Positions 1-12,250 of a stretch of 64,000 nt of DNA are shown here, one piece after another. The first letter of the stretch is position 1. Each line of letters begins with the position of its first letter. The DNA is from Phocoena phocoena (lineage: Eukaryota > Chordata > Mammalia > Artiodactyla > Phocoenidae): assembly GCF_963924675.1 (NCBI RefSeq), contig NC_089224.1, positions 42,265,158 through 42,329,157 on the forward strand, in the 5' to 3' direction. Under the pieces are notes generated by a model. The model saw only the letters and a program-made list of their open reading frames with translations. It was not told the DNA's origin and ran no database searches. The position numbers and the translations under genes are program-made.

Positions 1-36
1 AACAGGAACACAATCACACTCATTAAAAAAAAAGAA

Positions 37-930
37 TTGAGACAGCAAAAAAACATGACACAGATGAAGGACCAAGGTAAAAACCTACAAGACCAAATAA
101 ATGAAGAGGAAATAGGCAATCTACCTGAAAAAGAATTCAGAGTAATGATACTAAAGATGATCCAGAATTTTGGAAACAGAATGGAGGCACAGATTGAGAA
201 AATACAAGAAACGTTTAACAAAGATCTAGAAGAACTGAAGAACAAACAAAGAGAGATGAACAACACAATAACTGAAATGAAAAATACACTAGAAGGAATC
301 AAAAACAGAATAACTGAGGCAGAAGAACAAATAACTGAGCTGGAAGACAATAACTGCCGAGGAGCAGAATAAAGAAAAAGGAGTGAAAAGAATTGCAGAC
401 AATCTCAGAGACCTCTGGGACAACACAAAATGCACCAACATTTGAATTATAGAGGTCCCAGAAGAAGAAGAGAAAAAGAAAGGGTCTGAGAATATATTTG
501 AAGAGATTATAGTGAAAAACTTCCCTAACATGGGAAAGGAAATAGTCACCCAAGTCCAGGAAGCCCAGAGAGTTCCATACAGGATAAACCCTAGGAAAGA
601 CACACCAAGACACATATTAATCAAACTAACAAAAATTAGATTCAAAGAAAAAATATTAAAAGCAGCAACTGAGAAACAAAAAATGACATACAAAGGAATC
701 CCCATAATGTTATCAGTTGATTTGTCAGTGGAAATTCTGCAGGCCAGAAGGGAGTGGCAGGATATTCTTAAAGTGATGAAACAGAGAGACCTATAACCAA
801 GATTACTCTACCCAGCAAGGATCTCATTCAGATTCTATGGAGAAGTCAAAAGCTTTTCAGACAAGCAAAAGCAAAGCAATTCAGCATCACCAAACCAGCT
901 TTACAACAAATGCTAAAGAAACTTTTCTAA
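37..930 (+). pseudogene. L1 ORF1 (ORF1p RNA-binding protein), broken
   Basis: ORF1p is the trimeric RNA-binding protein of the L1 ribonucleoprotein. Here the start codon position reads TTG (37-39) where the related copy has ATG. The first segment, 37-372, encodes a charged, heptad-rich coiled-coil region of about 110 residues. It runs out of frame near the in-frame TAA at 370-372, and a further in-frame TGA lies near 440. The C-terminal domain resumes at 512-796 with the RREW motif near its end. A CTA-TAA change at 793-798 stops it early, and the ancestral terminator is probably TAA at 928-930. Family assignment rests on these motifs and on the position just ahead of ORF2. Confidence 0.88.
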
Positions 931-988
931 GTGGGAAACACAAGAGAAGAAAGAGACCCACAAAAACAAACCCAAAACAATTAAGAAA

Positions 989-3900
989 ATGGTAATAGGA
1001 ACATACATATTGATAATAATGTTGAATGTAAATGGATTAAATGCCCCAACCAAAAGACATAGACTGGCTGAATGTATACAAAAACAAGACCCATATATAT
1101 GCTGTCTACAAGAGACCCAATTCAGACCTAGGGACACATACAGAGTGAAAGTGAAGAGATGGAAAAAGATATTCCATGCAAATGGAAATCAAAAGAAAGC
1201 AGAAATAGCAATACTCATATCAGATAAAATAGACTTCAAAATAAAGACTGTTAAAAGAGATAAGGAAAGACACTACATAATGATCAAGGGATCAATCCAA
1301 GAAGAAGATATAACAATTACAAATGCTTATGCACCCAACATAGGAGCACCTCAATACATAAGGCAAATGCTAACAACCATGAAAGGGGAAATTGACAGTA
1401 ACACAATAATAGTAGGGGACTTTAACACCGCACTTACACAAATGGACAGATCATCCAAACAGAAAACAAATAAGGAAACACAAGCTTTAAATGACACAAT
1501 AGACCAAATAGGTCTAATTGATATTTATAGAACATTCCACTCAAAAGTAGCAGAATACACTTTCTTCTCAAGTGCACAAGGAACATTCTCCAGGACATAT
1601 CACATCTTGGGTCACAAATCAAGCCTCAGAAAATTTAAGAAAACTGAAATCGTATCAAGCAACTTTTCTGACCACAATGCTATGAGACTGGAAATCAATT
1701 ACAAGAAAAAAAACCTGTAAAAAAACACACATACATGGAGGCTAAACAGTGTGCTACTAAATAACCAAGAGATCACTGAAGAAGTCAAAGAAGAAATTAA
1801 AAAATACATAAAACGAATGAAACGAAAACACGACAACCCAAAACCTATGGGATGCAGCAATAGCAGTTCTAAGAGGGAAGTTTACAGCAATTCAATCTCA
1901 CCTCAAAAAACAAGAAAAATCTCAAATAAACAATCTAACCCTATACTTAAAACAACTAGAGAAAGAAGAACAAAGAAAACCCAAAGTCAGTAGAAGGAAG
2001 GAAATCATAAAGATCAGAGCAGAAATAAATGAAATAGAAATGAAGAAAACAATAGCAAAGATCAATAGAACTAAAAGCTGGTTCTTTGAGAAGATAAACA
2101 AAATTGATAAACCATTAGCCAGACTCATCAAGAAAAAAAGGGAGAGAATGCAAATCAATAAAATTAGAAATGAAAAAGGAGAATTCACAACTGACACTGC
2201 AGAAATACAAAGGATTATAAGAGACTGCTACAAACAACTATAGGCCAATAAAATGGACAACCACGAAGGAGTGGACAAATTCTTGGAAGGGTACAATTTT
2301 CCAAGACTGAACCAAGAAAAATTAGAAAATAAAACAGACCTATTACAAGTAATGAATTTGAAAGCATAATTAAAAATCTTCCAACAAACACAAGTCCAGG
2401 ACCAGATGGCTTCACAGGCGAAATCTATAAAATATTTAGAGAAGAACTAACACTGATCCTTCTCAAACTCTTCCAAAAAACTGCAGAGAGGGCTTCCCTG
2501 GTGGTGCAGTGGTTGGGAGTCCGTCTGCCGATGCGGGGGACACGGGTTTGTGCCCCGGTCTGCGAGGGTCCCACATGCCGCGAAGCTGCTGAGCCTGCGC
2601 GCTCGGAGCCTGTGCTCTGCAGCGGGAGAGGCTACAACAATGAGAGGCCCACGTACCGCAAAAAAAAAAAAAAAAAAAAAATTGCAGAGAGAAATACTCC
2701 CAAATTCATTCTATGAGGCCATCATCACCCTGATACCAAAATCAGAAAACAATATCAGAAAAAAAAATTATAGACCAATATTACTGATGAACATAGATGC
2801 AAAAATCTTCAACAAAATACTAGCAAACAGAATCCAACAGCACATTAAAAGGATCATACAGCATGGTCAAGTGGGATTTATCCCAGGGATGCAAGGATTC
2901 TTCAATATATGCAAATCAAACAATGTGATAAACCACATTAACAAATTAGGTAATAAAAACCGTATGGTCATCTCAATAGATGCAGAAAAAGCTTCTGACA
3001 AAACTCAACACCCATTTACAATAAAAACTCTCCAGAAAACGGGCATACAGGGAACCTACCTCAACATAATAAAGGCCATATATGACAAACCCACAGCAAG
3101 CATCATACTCAATGGTGAAAAACTGAAACCACTTCCGCTAAGATCAGGAACAAGACAAGGATGTCCACTCTTGCCACTCTTATTCAACATAATTTTGGAA
3201 GTCCTAGCCACAGCAGTCAGAGAAGAAAAAGAAATAAAAGGAATACAAATTGGAAAAGAAGTAAAACTGTCACTGTTTGCCGACAACATGACACTATACA
3301 TAGAAAATCCTAAAGATGCCACCAGAAGACTACTAGAGATAATCAATAAATTTGGTAATGTTGCAGGATACAAAATTAATGCACAGAAATCTCTGGCATT
3401 CCTATACACCAACAATGAAAAATCAGAAAGAGAAATTAAGGAAACACTCCCGTTTACCAATGCAACAAAAAGAATAAAATACCTAGAAATAAACCTGCCT
3501 ACGGAGGGTGAAAGACTTGTACTCAGAAAACTATGAAACACTGATAAAGGAAATCAAAGATGACATAAACAGATGGAGAAATATACCATGTTCTTGGATT
3601 GGAAGAATCAATATTATGAAAATGACTATACTACCCAAAGCAATCTACAGATTCAGGGTAATCCCTATCAAACTACAAATGGCATTCTTCACAGAATTAG
3701 AACAAAAATCCTTACAATTGGTATGGAAACACAAAAGACCCCGAATAGCCAAAGCAATCTTGAGAAAGAAAAACGGAGTTGGAGGTATCAGGCTCCCCAA
3801 CTTCAATCTATACCACAAAGCTACAGTTATCAAGACAGTATGGTACTGGCCCAAAAACAGAAATATAGATCAATGGTACAGGATAGAATGCCCAGAGATA

Positions 3901-4997
3901 AACCCATGCACATATGGGCACCGAATTTACGATAAAGGAGGCAAGAACATACAATGAAGAAAACACAGCCTCTTCAATGAGTGGTGCCGAGAAAACTAGA
4001 CAGCTACATGTAAAAGAATGAAATTAGAACACTACCTAACACCATACACAAAAATAAACTCCAAATGGATTAAAGGCTTAAATGTAAGACCAGACACTAT
4101 AAAACTTTTAGAGGAAAACATAGGAAAAACACTCTTTGACTTAAACCACAGCAAGATCTTTTTTGACCCACCTCATAGAGTAACAGAAATAAAAACAAAA
4201 ATAAATGAATGGGACTCAATTAAACTTAAAAGTTTTTTGCACAGCAAAGGAAACCATAAACAAGACAAAAAGACAACCCTCAGAATGGGAGAAAATATTT
4301 GCAAATGAAACAACAGACAAAGGATTAATCTCCAAAATATACAAAGAGCTCATGGAGCTCAATATCAAAAATACAAACAATCCAGTTTAAAAATGGGCAG
4401 AGGACCTAAATAGACATTTCACCAAGGAGGACATACAGATGGCCAGAGGCACATGAAAAGATGTCCAACGTCACTAATTATTAGAGAAATGCAGATCAAA
4501 CTTACAATGAGGTATCACCTCACACCAGTCAGAATGGCCATTATCAAAAAATCTAGAAACAATAAATGCTGGAAAGGGAGTGGTAAAAGGGAATCCTCCT
4601 GCACTGTTGGTGGGAATGTAAATTGATACAACCACTATGGAGAACAGTATGGAGGTTGCTTTAAAAAGTAAAAATAGAATACCATATGACCCAGCAATCC
4701 CACTACTGGGCATATACCATGAGAAAACCATAATTCAAAAAGAGACATGTACCCCAATGTTCATTGCAGCAGTATTTACAATAACCAGGACATGGATGCA
4801 ACCTAAATGTCCTTTGACAGATGAATAGATAAAGAAGATGTGACACATATATACAATGGAATATTACTCAGCCATAAAGAGAAATGAAATTGAGTTAGTT
4901 GTAGTGAGGTGGATGCACCTAGAGTCTGTCATACAGAGTGAAGTAAGTCAGAAAGAGAAAAACAAATACCGTATGTTAATGCATACATACGGAATCA
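989..4997 (+). pseudogene. L1 ORF2 (endonuclease-reverse transcriptase), broken and SINE-interrupted
   Basis: Frame pieces: 989-1720 is the APE-type endonuclease, with the LNVNGLN, QET, GDFNT and SDHN motifs present, so catalytic Asn, Glu, Asp and His residues are retained. It is followed by stops and frameshifts through 1720-2480. A SINE interrupts at 2490-2680. The reverse-transcriptase core lies at 2681-3510, and the C-terminal region is in several frames after 3508. The polymerase active site at 3276-3287 reads FADN instead of FADD, which loses the second catalytic aspartate. In the C-terminal Cys motif the second Cys is Ser (codon 4579-4581). The ancestral terminator near 4995 has become AAA. 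Each of these changes would disable the protein. The copy is dead for autonomous transposition. Confidence 0.92.
2490..2680 (+). mobile_element. CHR-2-type tRNA-derived SINE inserted in L1 ORF2
   Basis: The head gggcttccctggtggtgcag, the downstream acgtaccgc and the 20-base A tail mark a cetacean CHR-2 SINE. Flanking direct repeats read ctgcagaga before and ttgcagaga after, with one difference. The A box is intact but the B box reads GGTTTG instead of GGTTCG. About 20 bases are missing from the middle (around 2580) compared with the copies at 17,124 and 30,925, which may mark a subfamily. The insertion postdates the surrounding L1. Confidence 0.93.
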
Positions 4998-5357
4998 AAA
5001 AAAAAAAGGTATTGATGAACCTAGTTGCAGGACAAGAATAAAGAGGTATACATAGGGAATGGACTTGATGACATGGTGTGGGAGGGCGAAGCTGGGGCTA
5101 AATGAGAGTAGCATCGACATATATACACTACCAAATGTAATATAGTTGGCTGGTGGGAAGCAGCATAGCACAGGGAGATCAGCTCGGTGTTTTGTGACCA
5201 CCTAGAGGGGTGGGATAGGGAGGATGGGAGGGAGGCTCAAGAGGGAGAGGATATGGGGACATGTGTATGCATATGGCCTATTCGCTTTGTTGTACAACAG
5301 AAACATGGTATTGTGAAGCAATTATACTCCAATAAAGATCTTTTAAAAAAAATAAAA

Positions 5358-6399
5358 AGTCAGGCTGGATTCAGGCCTCATATTTAGCACTACCTTGGGC
5401 TCTGGGAAGTTAGCCAGTACAGTAGAGAAAGAAAGATGTCTAGGGCCAAAAAGTTGCATTTACTAAGCAAAGAGCCCTTATATTCTAGCTCATTAGCATT
5501 TTATGCATACATTCATGTAGCCATCCATTCAATAAGCATTCCTTGAATATTTAATATACACAGAGAACTATATGAGAGTCTGAGTATTAAAGATGGACAA
5601 GGCACATTTTATATTCTAAAGGAATTGCAAGTATAGAATTGGAAGTCAAATATTTAATAATATATCACAAAGTATCATCTGCTAAGAGTCACAGAGGCAG
5701 TATAAGCAAGTCCCAAGGACCCCAAAAGGAAGAACAAGAAAAGAAAATAGAGGATTATTCAAAAAAAGGGAGGGGGGTTCATAATTTTTCTCTACTATGG
5801 TTAATCAGAAATGAGGACATCTCTTACTTAAAAAAATAGAAACTGAATATACACTTTCAAGTACTCAAAATCACACAGAAAAAAGTTAAAAAATAAAATC
5901 ACACAGACACACACAACAAAACAGTAGGTTAGTACATGTGAAAAAAGTGAAAAGTAAATTTTGAGGGCAGGGAAACCCACCCTCATTTGGTTAAAAAGAA
6001 ATGGAAAGGAGTATTTGAGCTATTTTAATGGACCATCAAATTTCTGTATCCTGTGATACTTTGAAGCACCCATGTCAGATGTAGAACAAATGCTGTCAGG
6101 ATTCTGTTCAATTTCATTTCAAAGCTTTTAAAATGAATTTTTGACTAGACCTGAAAACTTTTCATAATATTCATTTAATCTGTTACTGTTCTGTCCTGGG
6201 ACTAAGGGTCTAGGATTCAAGGATAAATACTCTAACTTGGAAAAAACCTAATTTTCCCAGTCCATCAAATGCCCAGCTATGTTCCCTGGATATCTGGTTG
6301 AGTAGTTTTTTTTCCTAGACAGTCTTAGAATTTTCTTTTCTTCAATTGTAGGAATAATATGAAGACTATATTTAGGGTGGTTACAAATGAGATGTTAAC
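5358..6399. other. No gene seen; possible very old MIR/L2-like relic
   Basis: AT-rich sequence without a convincing reading frame. About 5500-5720 has the flavour of an ancient mammalian-wide repeat (runs of attca, followed by gcattccttgaatattt). The similarity is too weak to name a family. The rest shows nothing recognisable. Confidence 0.35.
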
Positions 6400-6860
6400 C
6401 TCATTATTTATTTTATTTGCATAAATAAAATACAGCATAGAATTCTCCAAGTGATTATTATTAGGTTTTTTATATTTTTTAACTGGTTTTTGCCTACTTG
6501 ACATATCAATTATTAAAATATGTATATAATATCTCTAGGGTAGTAGATTAATCTCTTTCTCTGTAGTTCTGTCAAATTTTGTTTAATTTTGTGGGTATAC
6601 TGTTACATGCATACAAGTTTAAAACGTCTCTTCCTGGTGAATTAAAATGTTTATAGTTATATAATGACCCTCTTTATCTTGATAAAGCTATGTCTTTAAA
6701 TATATTTTATATTAAAATTAACCTGACAATAATAATTCTCTTTTGCCTAATTATCTCCAGTATACTGTATTTGTTTTTTTTACTTTCAACCTTCCTGGTG
6801 CTTTATTACATTTAACTTTTGTATGCCTTTTGTATACAGCCTCTTTTAAGCAGTTTTATT
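6400..6860 (-). mobile_element. Diverged antisense L1 fragment
   Basis: Phrases such as tttactttcaacc followed by a run ending in gtatacagcc match, in antisense, the stretch after the QET motif of the L1 endonuclease. The remainder is strongly diverged, and the boundaries are guesses. It could also be a HAL1-type relic. Confidence 0.45.
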
Positions 6861-8409
6861 GAAACCTTTGTCTTTCCTTTCTGTGAGGATTCTGTTTGCT
6901 TCTGCCATGCACCCATGCACCTGAGGGCATTATTCAGGGCTACTTTAAACTACATTCTCAGCTTGAGGTGTTCTGGGCCACACAGGTAATATGAATTTTT
7001 CTGCCAATCATCCTGAGGGTTAGATTAAGTTGACCAATTCTTAGGGATAATTTAACCTATTCATCCAGAACCAAGATTTGAGACTGGAAAATTTTCTTGC
7101 ATCCCCTGGAAAGTTGGGCAAGTTTTAAGTTTACTCTGAAATCTCTGAGGTCTCATTTATATGGAAGCCTAGGTGATATTAAATATTAGGAGTTAAATAA
7201 ATAATTATCAAGACCTAGAGTCCACATTATACTGGTGGAATTAAAATTTCTCTTCTCAAACATTTATTGAAGACCTAATAGGTTTCTGTATAATGCAAGA
7301 TAATTGAACCAAATCTTTAACAGGCTTTTCAGTCCAGTTGTTGCTTGTCTCAGTCATTTTACTACACATGCAAGTGAAGTAAGGGATTTATATTCTTGCA
7401 ATTAATTCATGCCGTTTTCCTGCTCCTTGCTTGTTCGCTTATAGAACAGGTTCGGGGGAATGAAATCATGGAAGGCAGAATGTCATCTTGATGCTCCATA
7501 AAATCAAGACTCTTCAGCGATCCTTAGCAAATGGACTTCCATCATTTATCTGAAGTTCCCAAGTATTCTGCCCATTCCCCTTCTTGCTTTGGGCTCTTCT
7601 GAGTTCAAAGTTGGTTTACTGCTTTTACTACCTCCATAGCATCTCTCTCCAAAACTTCCTTTCCCTAATATCAATTCTCAAATTGTATTCAAATTAGTCA
7701 CCATGAATATACAAACTTACTTTAAAGTCCTCATTTCTAAAACGTGAGTTCACGTTTTTCCCCTCAAGGACTATCTGCCCTATGGTCACATGGTGCTCTG
7801 CAAATACAGAGTCCTTACTAGAGCATATTAAGTATACATTTTTACAAAGTACAATACGCAGTAGACATTTACAAAGGGGAGGGAAAGGGAAGAAAACTAC
7901 CAATAATGAGTCTTAACTCTGCTCTCAATTCTATTTTTCCATAATTTTCCACTGCCCTTTTAATCTTGGAGTTTAAAAGTATATTAGAGTTCATGTTATA
8001 TAACCCCTCATTAAATGTAAAAGATATTCTGAAATATTCTAATTACATGGTTATTTATGTAGCCTATTCCTGACACTTCCTCTAATATGCAACTCACTCA
8101 GTCAGGAGAGAATCACTTACATTGCTAGCCTGCTCTAAGTGTAACCTTTTTTTATAAAACAGAATATAGTTTATGTCTTTTATCCCCTCCCCATTTTGAT
8201 TCTAAACTGATAATGTGAAATTTCACAAACATTAGTTACATTTGTTTCAAATTCTTCACAGTTAACAACTAAGGTTAGAATACAATTTTTATCAGACCTA
8301 CTCAACAACCCAGAAGACATCTTGAATGTTTAGTGTGTCAAATACCAGCTCTCATCCATTCAGACTATATGTCAAGTAGTCCCAATTTATGGATTGAATG
8401 TTCAGCCAT
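6861..8409. other. Unassigned AT-rich sequence
   Basis: No repeat family, splice-supported exon or long reading frame was recognised. A 69-codon minus-strand frame at 7694-7903 is within chance expectation for this composition. Confidence 0.4.
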
Positions 8410-8576
8410 CAGTGGTTCTCAATCCTGGCTGCATATTTTGATTACTCAGGAGTCAATTAAAAATATCCATCCTTGGACCCATCACATGCAAATTAAGATC
8501 TCTGTGCACAAGGACTGGGACACTTTTGAAAATTTCTTAAGTGATTCTAATATGTGACCATGTTTGAGACCCACAG
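8410..8576. mobile_element. hAT-Charlie-type non-autonomous DNA transposon (MER5/MER58-like)
   Basis: It opens with cagtggttctcaatcctggc and closes with a matching inverted end (gtttgagacccacag). The internal order gattctaatatgtgacca is typical of small Charlie-derived MITEs. Terminal inverted repeats are imperfect and the exact family is uncertain. Confidence 0.65.
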
Positions 8577-9239
8577 TTTTCATAAAGCCTTCAAGTTCCA
8601 TCAGTAGTTCTTAAGGATTTACTGCTTTATAAGACTTATTCTCATAATTCTGGTCAAAACTAATTTTCCCCCTAGAGATAACTTAATATGGAATAATTTT
8701 TTTTTTAGTAAGGATATTTCTTATTTGAAACTAGTGAAGCACTTCAACGACATACTGTGTTTTTTACCACACAGAATTTTCTTTCTGCTCCCATTTTCTT
8801 CTCTGCTTTCATCCAGCAGCCTAGAGATTTTCTGATCTCTAGTCCCATCATAATAAGAAATTATCTACTATTAATTATTTTCCTCTTAAGTAGCATTATG
8901 TCAAATCTATGTTTTTATATTCTGAAACACTGCATTATCCATTAAAGAATGCCATACTCATTCCCTCTCTCTCTCTCTCATAATGCATTTATTTCTCTGA
9001 TTCCGAAAGTTACATGAGTCATTGCAGATAAGTTGGATACTACCAGAAAGTACTTAGAAATCATTTTTTTACATCTTTGAGATTCTTTACTCACGGAAAT
9101 AGCTTTGGGGTTGTCTTGGTAATGTTTTCTATTGTGCCTATTTTTATAGACTTAATATTATATTTGAGTATTTTTTGTGTGCTTTACCATTTAGCAATGT
9201 CTCATGAACATTGTGCCATGCAAATGTGCTGGCAAATTC
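8577..9239. other. Unassigned, with short (TC)n tract
   Basis: AT-rich with no recognised element, apart from a (TC)n run at about 8963-8980. Confidence 0.4.
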
Positions 9240-9384
9240 AGCATATTGAATTCACATGTTGAAGTTCTAACCCCCCAAAGTGACAGTTTGAAGATGGGGC
9301 CTTTGGGAGGTAATTAGGTTTAGATAAGGTCATGAGGGTAGGCTCTTTACGGTGAGATTAGTGCCCTTACAAGAAGAGACCAGA

Positions 9385-9450
9385 ACTGTACACCTGAAAC
9401 TAATACCACATTGTGAATCAACTATACTCCAATAAAAATTAAAAAAAAAA
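9385..9450 (+). mobile_element. Minimal 66-bp L1 3' end inside the LTR
   Basis: The last few dozen bases of an L1 (ending ccaataaaaatt plus a poly-A of 11) are flanked by an exact 8-bp direct repeat, agaccaga, at 9377-9384 and 9451-9458. It is an extremely 5'-truncated but otherwise textbook target-primed insertion. Confidence 0.85.
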
Positions 9451-9559
9451 AGACCAGAGCATGCAAGTGTGTGCACATTTGCTCTTGTTTCTCTCTCCCT
9501 CCCTTCTTCCCTCTCCCTCTTTCTTCCCCCACTGCTACTCACCGACTTCATAGAGTAGG

Positions 9560-9845
9560 TGGTATTATTATTAAAGGACAGTCAAAGTTTTATAAAGTGG
9601 TGGTATCATTTCACACTCTCACCAGAAAAATCAGAACCAGAGTGTGTGTTCCTTTACATCCTTACCAACACTTGGTAGGGTCAGGCTTTCTAATTTTAGT
9701 GATAAAATAGGTGTGTAGTGGTATCTCATAATTTTAATGTGCATTTCCCTAATAACATCACATTGAGTGATTTTTCATGTGTTAATTGCTAACCATATAT
9801 CTTTTTGGAAATTTCTGTCCATATGATTTGTAGAGAATCCTCTCC
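9560..9845 (-). mobile_element. Antisense L1 ORF2 C-terminal fragment
   Basis: The segments ctttacatccttaccaacac, ggtgtgtagtggtatctcat and atgtgcatttccctaataac are the reverse complement of the L1 ORF2 C-terminal region. The piece is old and lies between the two halves of the MaLR LTR. Confidence 0.75.
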
Positions 9846-9975
9846 AGGAAACAAATTAGCTGGCAACCAGATCATGGAACTTCTCAGCCTCCAAAATGGT
9901 GAGAGATAAATTTCTATTATTTAAGTCACCTAGTCTATGGTATTTTGGTATGCAAACCCAAGCAGAGTAATAGCA

Positions 9976-12097
9976 CATGGCATTCTGTTTTATATTTTAT
10001 CTATTTACCCAGGGTTATTTTAAAATTGTCTGCTATGATAAATAACCTCACAATAAACATTTTTATGTATAAAGATTTAACTGTATTTCTGAATATTTCA
10101 TAAGGAGTGATTTTTTTTCTCCTTCGAAAGGAACTTCAGGCAAACAATGATGAATTCCAAACTAGAGCATACTATCAACCTTGCAATATCAATGTTTAGA
10201 GCTACCTAAATGGAAATAATTCTGTACTTTTTTTTATATACTATTCAAATCAACTGTTTATGGGAGGCTGTCTTGTATGTATCTTTTTCAGTGCCCACTC
10301 ATATTTACATTTCAATTTTTATCACATTTACAAATATGTTTCTGAAAAAAATTAAGTAGGTTCTTTAACACAAAACAGTATTATTTATTTCTTTTTCTTT
10401 GCAGATCTGAAGATACAAAGCATATGCTTAATGAAGGTTTGATGAATTAAAATAAAAAAGACGAAGAATATTTTCTTAATTTATCACTTTTCTTATGTTT
10501 TCTTTAAATAGTGACTGTTTAACAGACAAAAAATTAGTACACATGACATGCCACTTGCGCATTATGGGACAGAATAATTGAAACAGAAGATTTAGACTGT
10601 CACACAAAACTAGGAATGTTTAGTTTATTTCAGTAACATTCCTCCTATCTTTACATACAAATGAGCATAGCAAAATAAAATATATTTATTCTTATTGCTA
10701 TGTTTCAACATAAAAAGAAGACTCTCTCCCTTACTAAGTAAAATACTATTGATATTTTCTCACAGTCACCATAAATTAAGCCTACACGTGACTCAAAAAT
10801 ACAATCCAAGATATTTAAAACTATGTATTTCCTAAATCCTTGTGATATTAATTTACCCGGCAATTTGAAATCTTGGAGTAACTAGCATAAGCTGAATCTC
10901 AGAGTTCCTCAAATCATAAATGGAAAATGTACAAGATGATAGAATTTATTTTCATTTCTGAATTGTAAACAATGCATATGTTAATAATGCTTGTTACTAA
11001 TCTCCTCCTACATTCTTTCCAGTGGAGAGTTATTCTGGCTTAAATTACGTAGCCTAATGAGCAGTAATAGAACAGCTACTTTTTAATTCACTTGGAAAAT
11101 GTAAGAGAATGTAACTACTCTGAAACATGACGACAATTCTATACCTAAGCAGTAGATTCCAATAGGTTTGCTGACATTTTGTTTCTCATAACTCCAGGCT
11201 TTTACATTTTTAACCATCAAGCTCATCTTTATCCTAATACATATCTCATTTTAATGTTTATCTCTAATTAAATTTATAGCATCAGCTGAACTGCCCCTAA
11301 TTCCTTACCAATTACTGAGATAATCAAACGAGCTAATTTCTGTGAATCTACTTTCAGTTGTTACTTTGGGCCAGTAATATAGTCAGTATAACTTTTTAAA
11401 AAACCTTCTCTGTTAAATAATCCAAAACAAGTATTTAAAAATATTTACAATAAACTCTATTTACTAGACTATTTATTAGGTATCCCAGTCTAAAAATTCT
11501 AGCCTGTCCATAAATATGATAATTTTAACATTTGCCATCTATTTCCTTCCCAGAAGTAATACTCTCAGCAGGCTCACCACTTCTGACATTTTCTTTCGTT
11601 TTACAGAGATAAGTGGCATCCTGGAAGTGCCTTCCCTTCTCCCCATCGCATTAGCATTCATAATATTAATTGCCAAAAATTACCAGCTGCAAGACGTTTT
11701 ATCTAACAAAGATGCTCTATGGCTTTCTCAAGACAATTTAGTACCATTTATGTCCCAAGCAAACACTTAGGTATGTAAATAGGAAGAAGCCCACAGTATA
11801 ATTAATATTTAAAAGGTAAAATGTCAGACTCAGCTAAGCAATTTTTTAACACCTTTCATCCCTCCACCCTCTTTGCTTTAACCACATGTTCAATCCTAGA
11901 CATGAGCTCTGGGATTTTACTGAGAAAGCTACAATTGATCACAGCTAAGTGTTTTGCTATAAAGTGCCAACAATTACTAAGGCATGCAGTGCTGAATTCA
12001 GGTTTCGGAATGAATATATTTAACTCTGAAATTTCTATTGCTCATTTGAATATTTCCATTTAAATAATATATTTAACCCAAGACAGCAAACTATTTA
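9976..12097. other. Unassigned AT-rich sequence
   Basis: About 10,000-10,120 (gataaataacctcacaataa and onward) may be a further scrap of antisense L1. Beyond that no family or gene is recognised. The frames at 11,516-11,770 and 11,821-12,063 lack family features and are within chance length. Confidence 0.35.
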
Positions 12098-12250
12098 AGT
12101 TGGGATAACAACGATATAAATCAGGGTCAAGCAAGTCAGAAGTAGTTGGCAGGGATAAAATTCTTCACAGTTTGATACATATTGATTAATTACCTGCCAA
12201 TAAAAAGCTGAATATTGCATTTGTCTTAAAAGTACAATGAATTCAAATTA
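12098..12250. repeat. Unnamed interspersed repeat, copy A
   Basis: About 150 bp aligning with 14,071-14,218 in the same orientation. Shared blocks include gatataaatca, ggtca, gcaagt, tttgata, attgatt and attacctg, at roughly 70% identity by eye. I cannot assign a family. Confidence 0.6.

Larger units (their letters stand above)
1..5357 (+). mobile_element. LINE-1 retrotransposon, left part cut by window edge
   Basis: The order ORF1, short spacer, ORF2, 3' UTR, AATAAA at 5331-5336 and an A-rich tail at about 5344-5357 is that of a mammalian L1 in plus orientation. The window opens just before ORF1, so the 5' UTR cannot be seen. Both reading frames are broken many times. A CHR-2 SINE sits inside ORF2 at 2490-2680. 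The 3' UTR (about 5000-5340) closely resembles that of the copy ending at 54,611, including the G-rich stretch near 5205-5250, so both belong to one cetartiodactyl-type lineage. Not autonomous. Confidence 0.95.
9240..9972 (+). mobile_element. MaLR-type (MLT1/MST-like) LTR, split by two L1 fragments
   Basis: The left part, 9240-9384, carries the phrases tgttgaagttctaacc and ggggcctttgggaggtaatt followed by a cccttacaagaagag run. The right part, 9846-9972, carries cttctcagcctcc, then gagagataaatttctattat and ctagtctatggtattttggt. Together these are the two ends of a mammalian MaLR solitary LTR. AATAAA-type polyadenylation context is at about 9907 (gataaattt). Two L1 pieces lie between, at 9385-9450 and about 9560-9845. 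It is an ancient non-coding retroviral-like relic. Confidence 0.8.

Noticed and set aside
289..705. 138-codon minus-strand frame
   Set aside because: It is the antisense of the purine-rich L1 ORF1. Such frames arise because A/G-rich coding sequence has few stops on its complement.
3056..3541. 161-codon minus-strand frame
   Set aside because: It is the exact antisense of the L1 reverse-transcriptase region, with no independent features.
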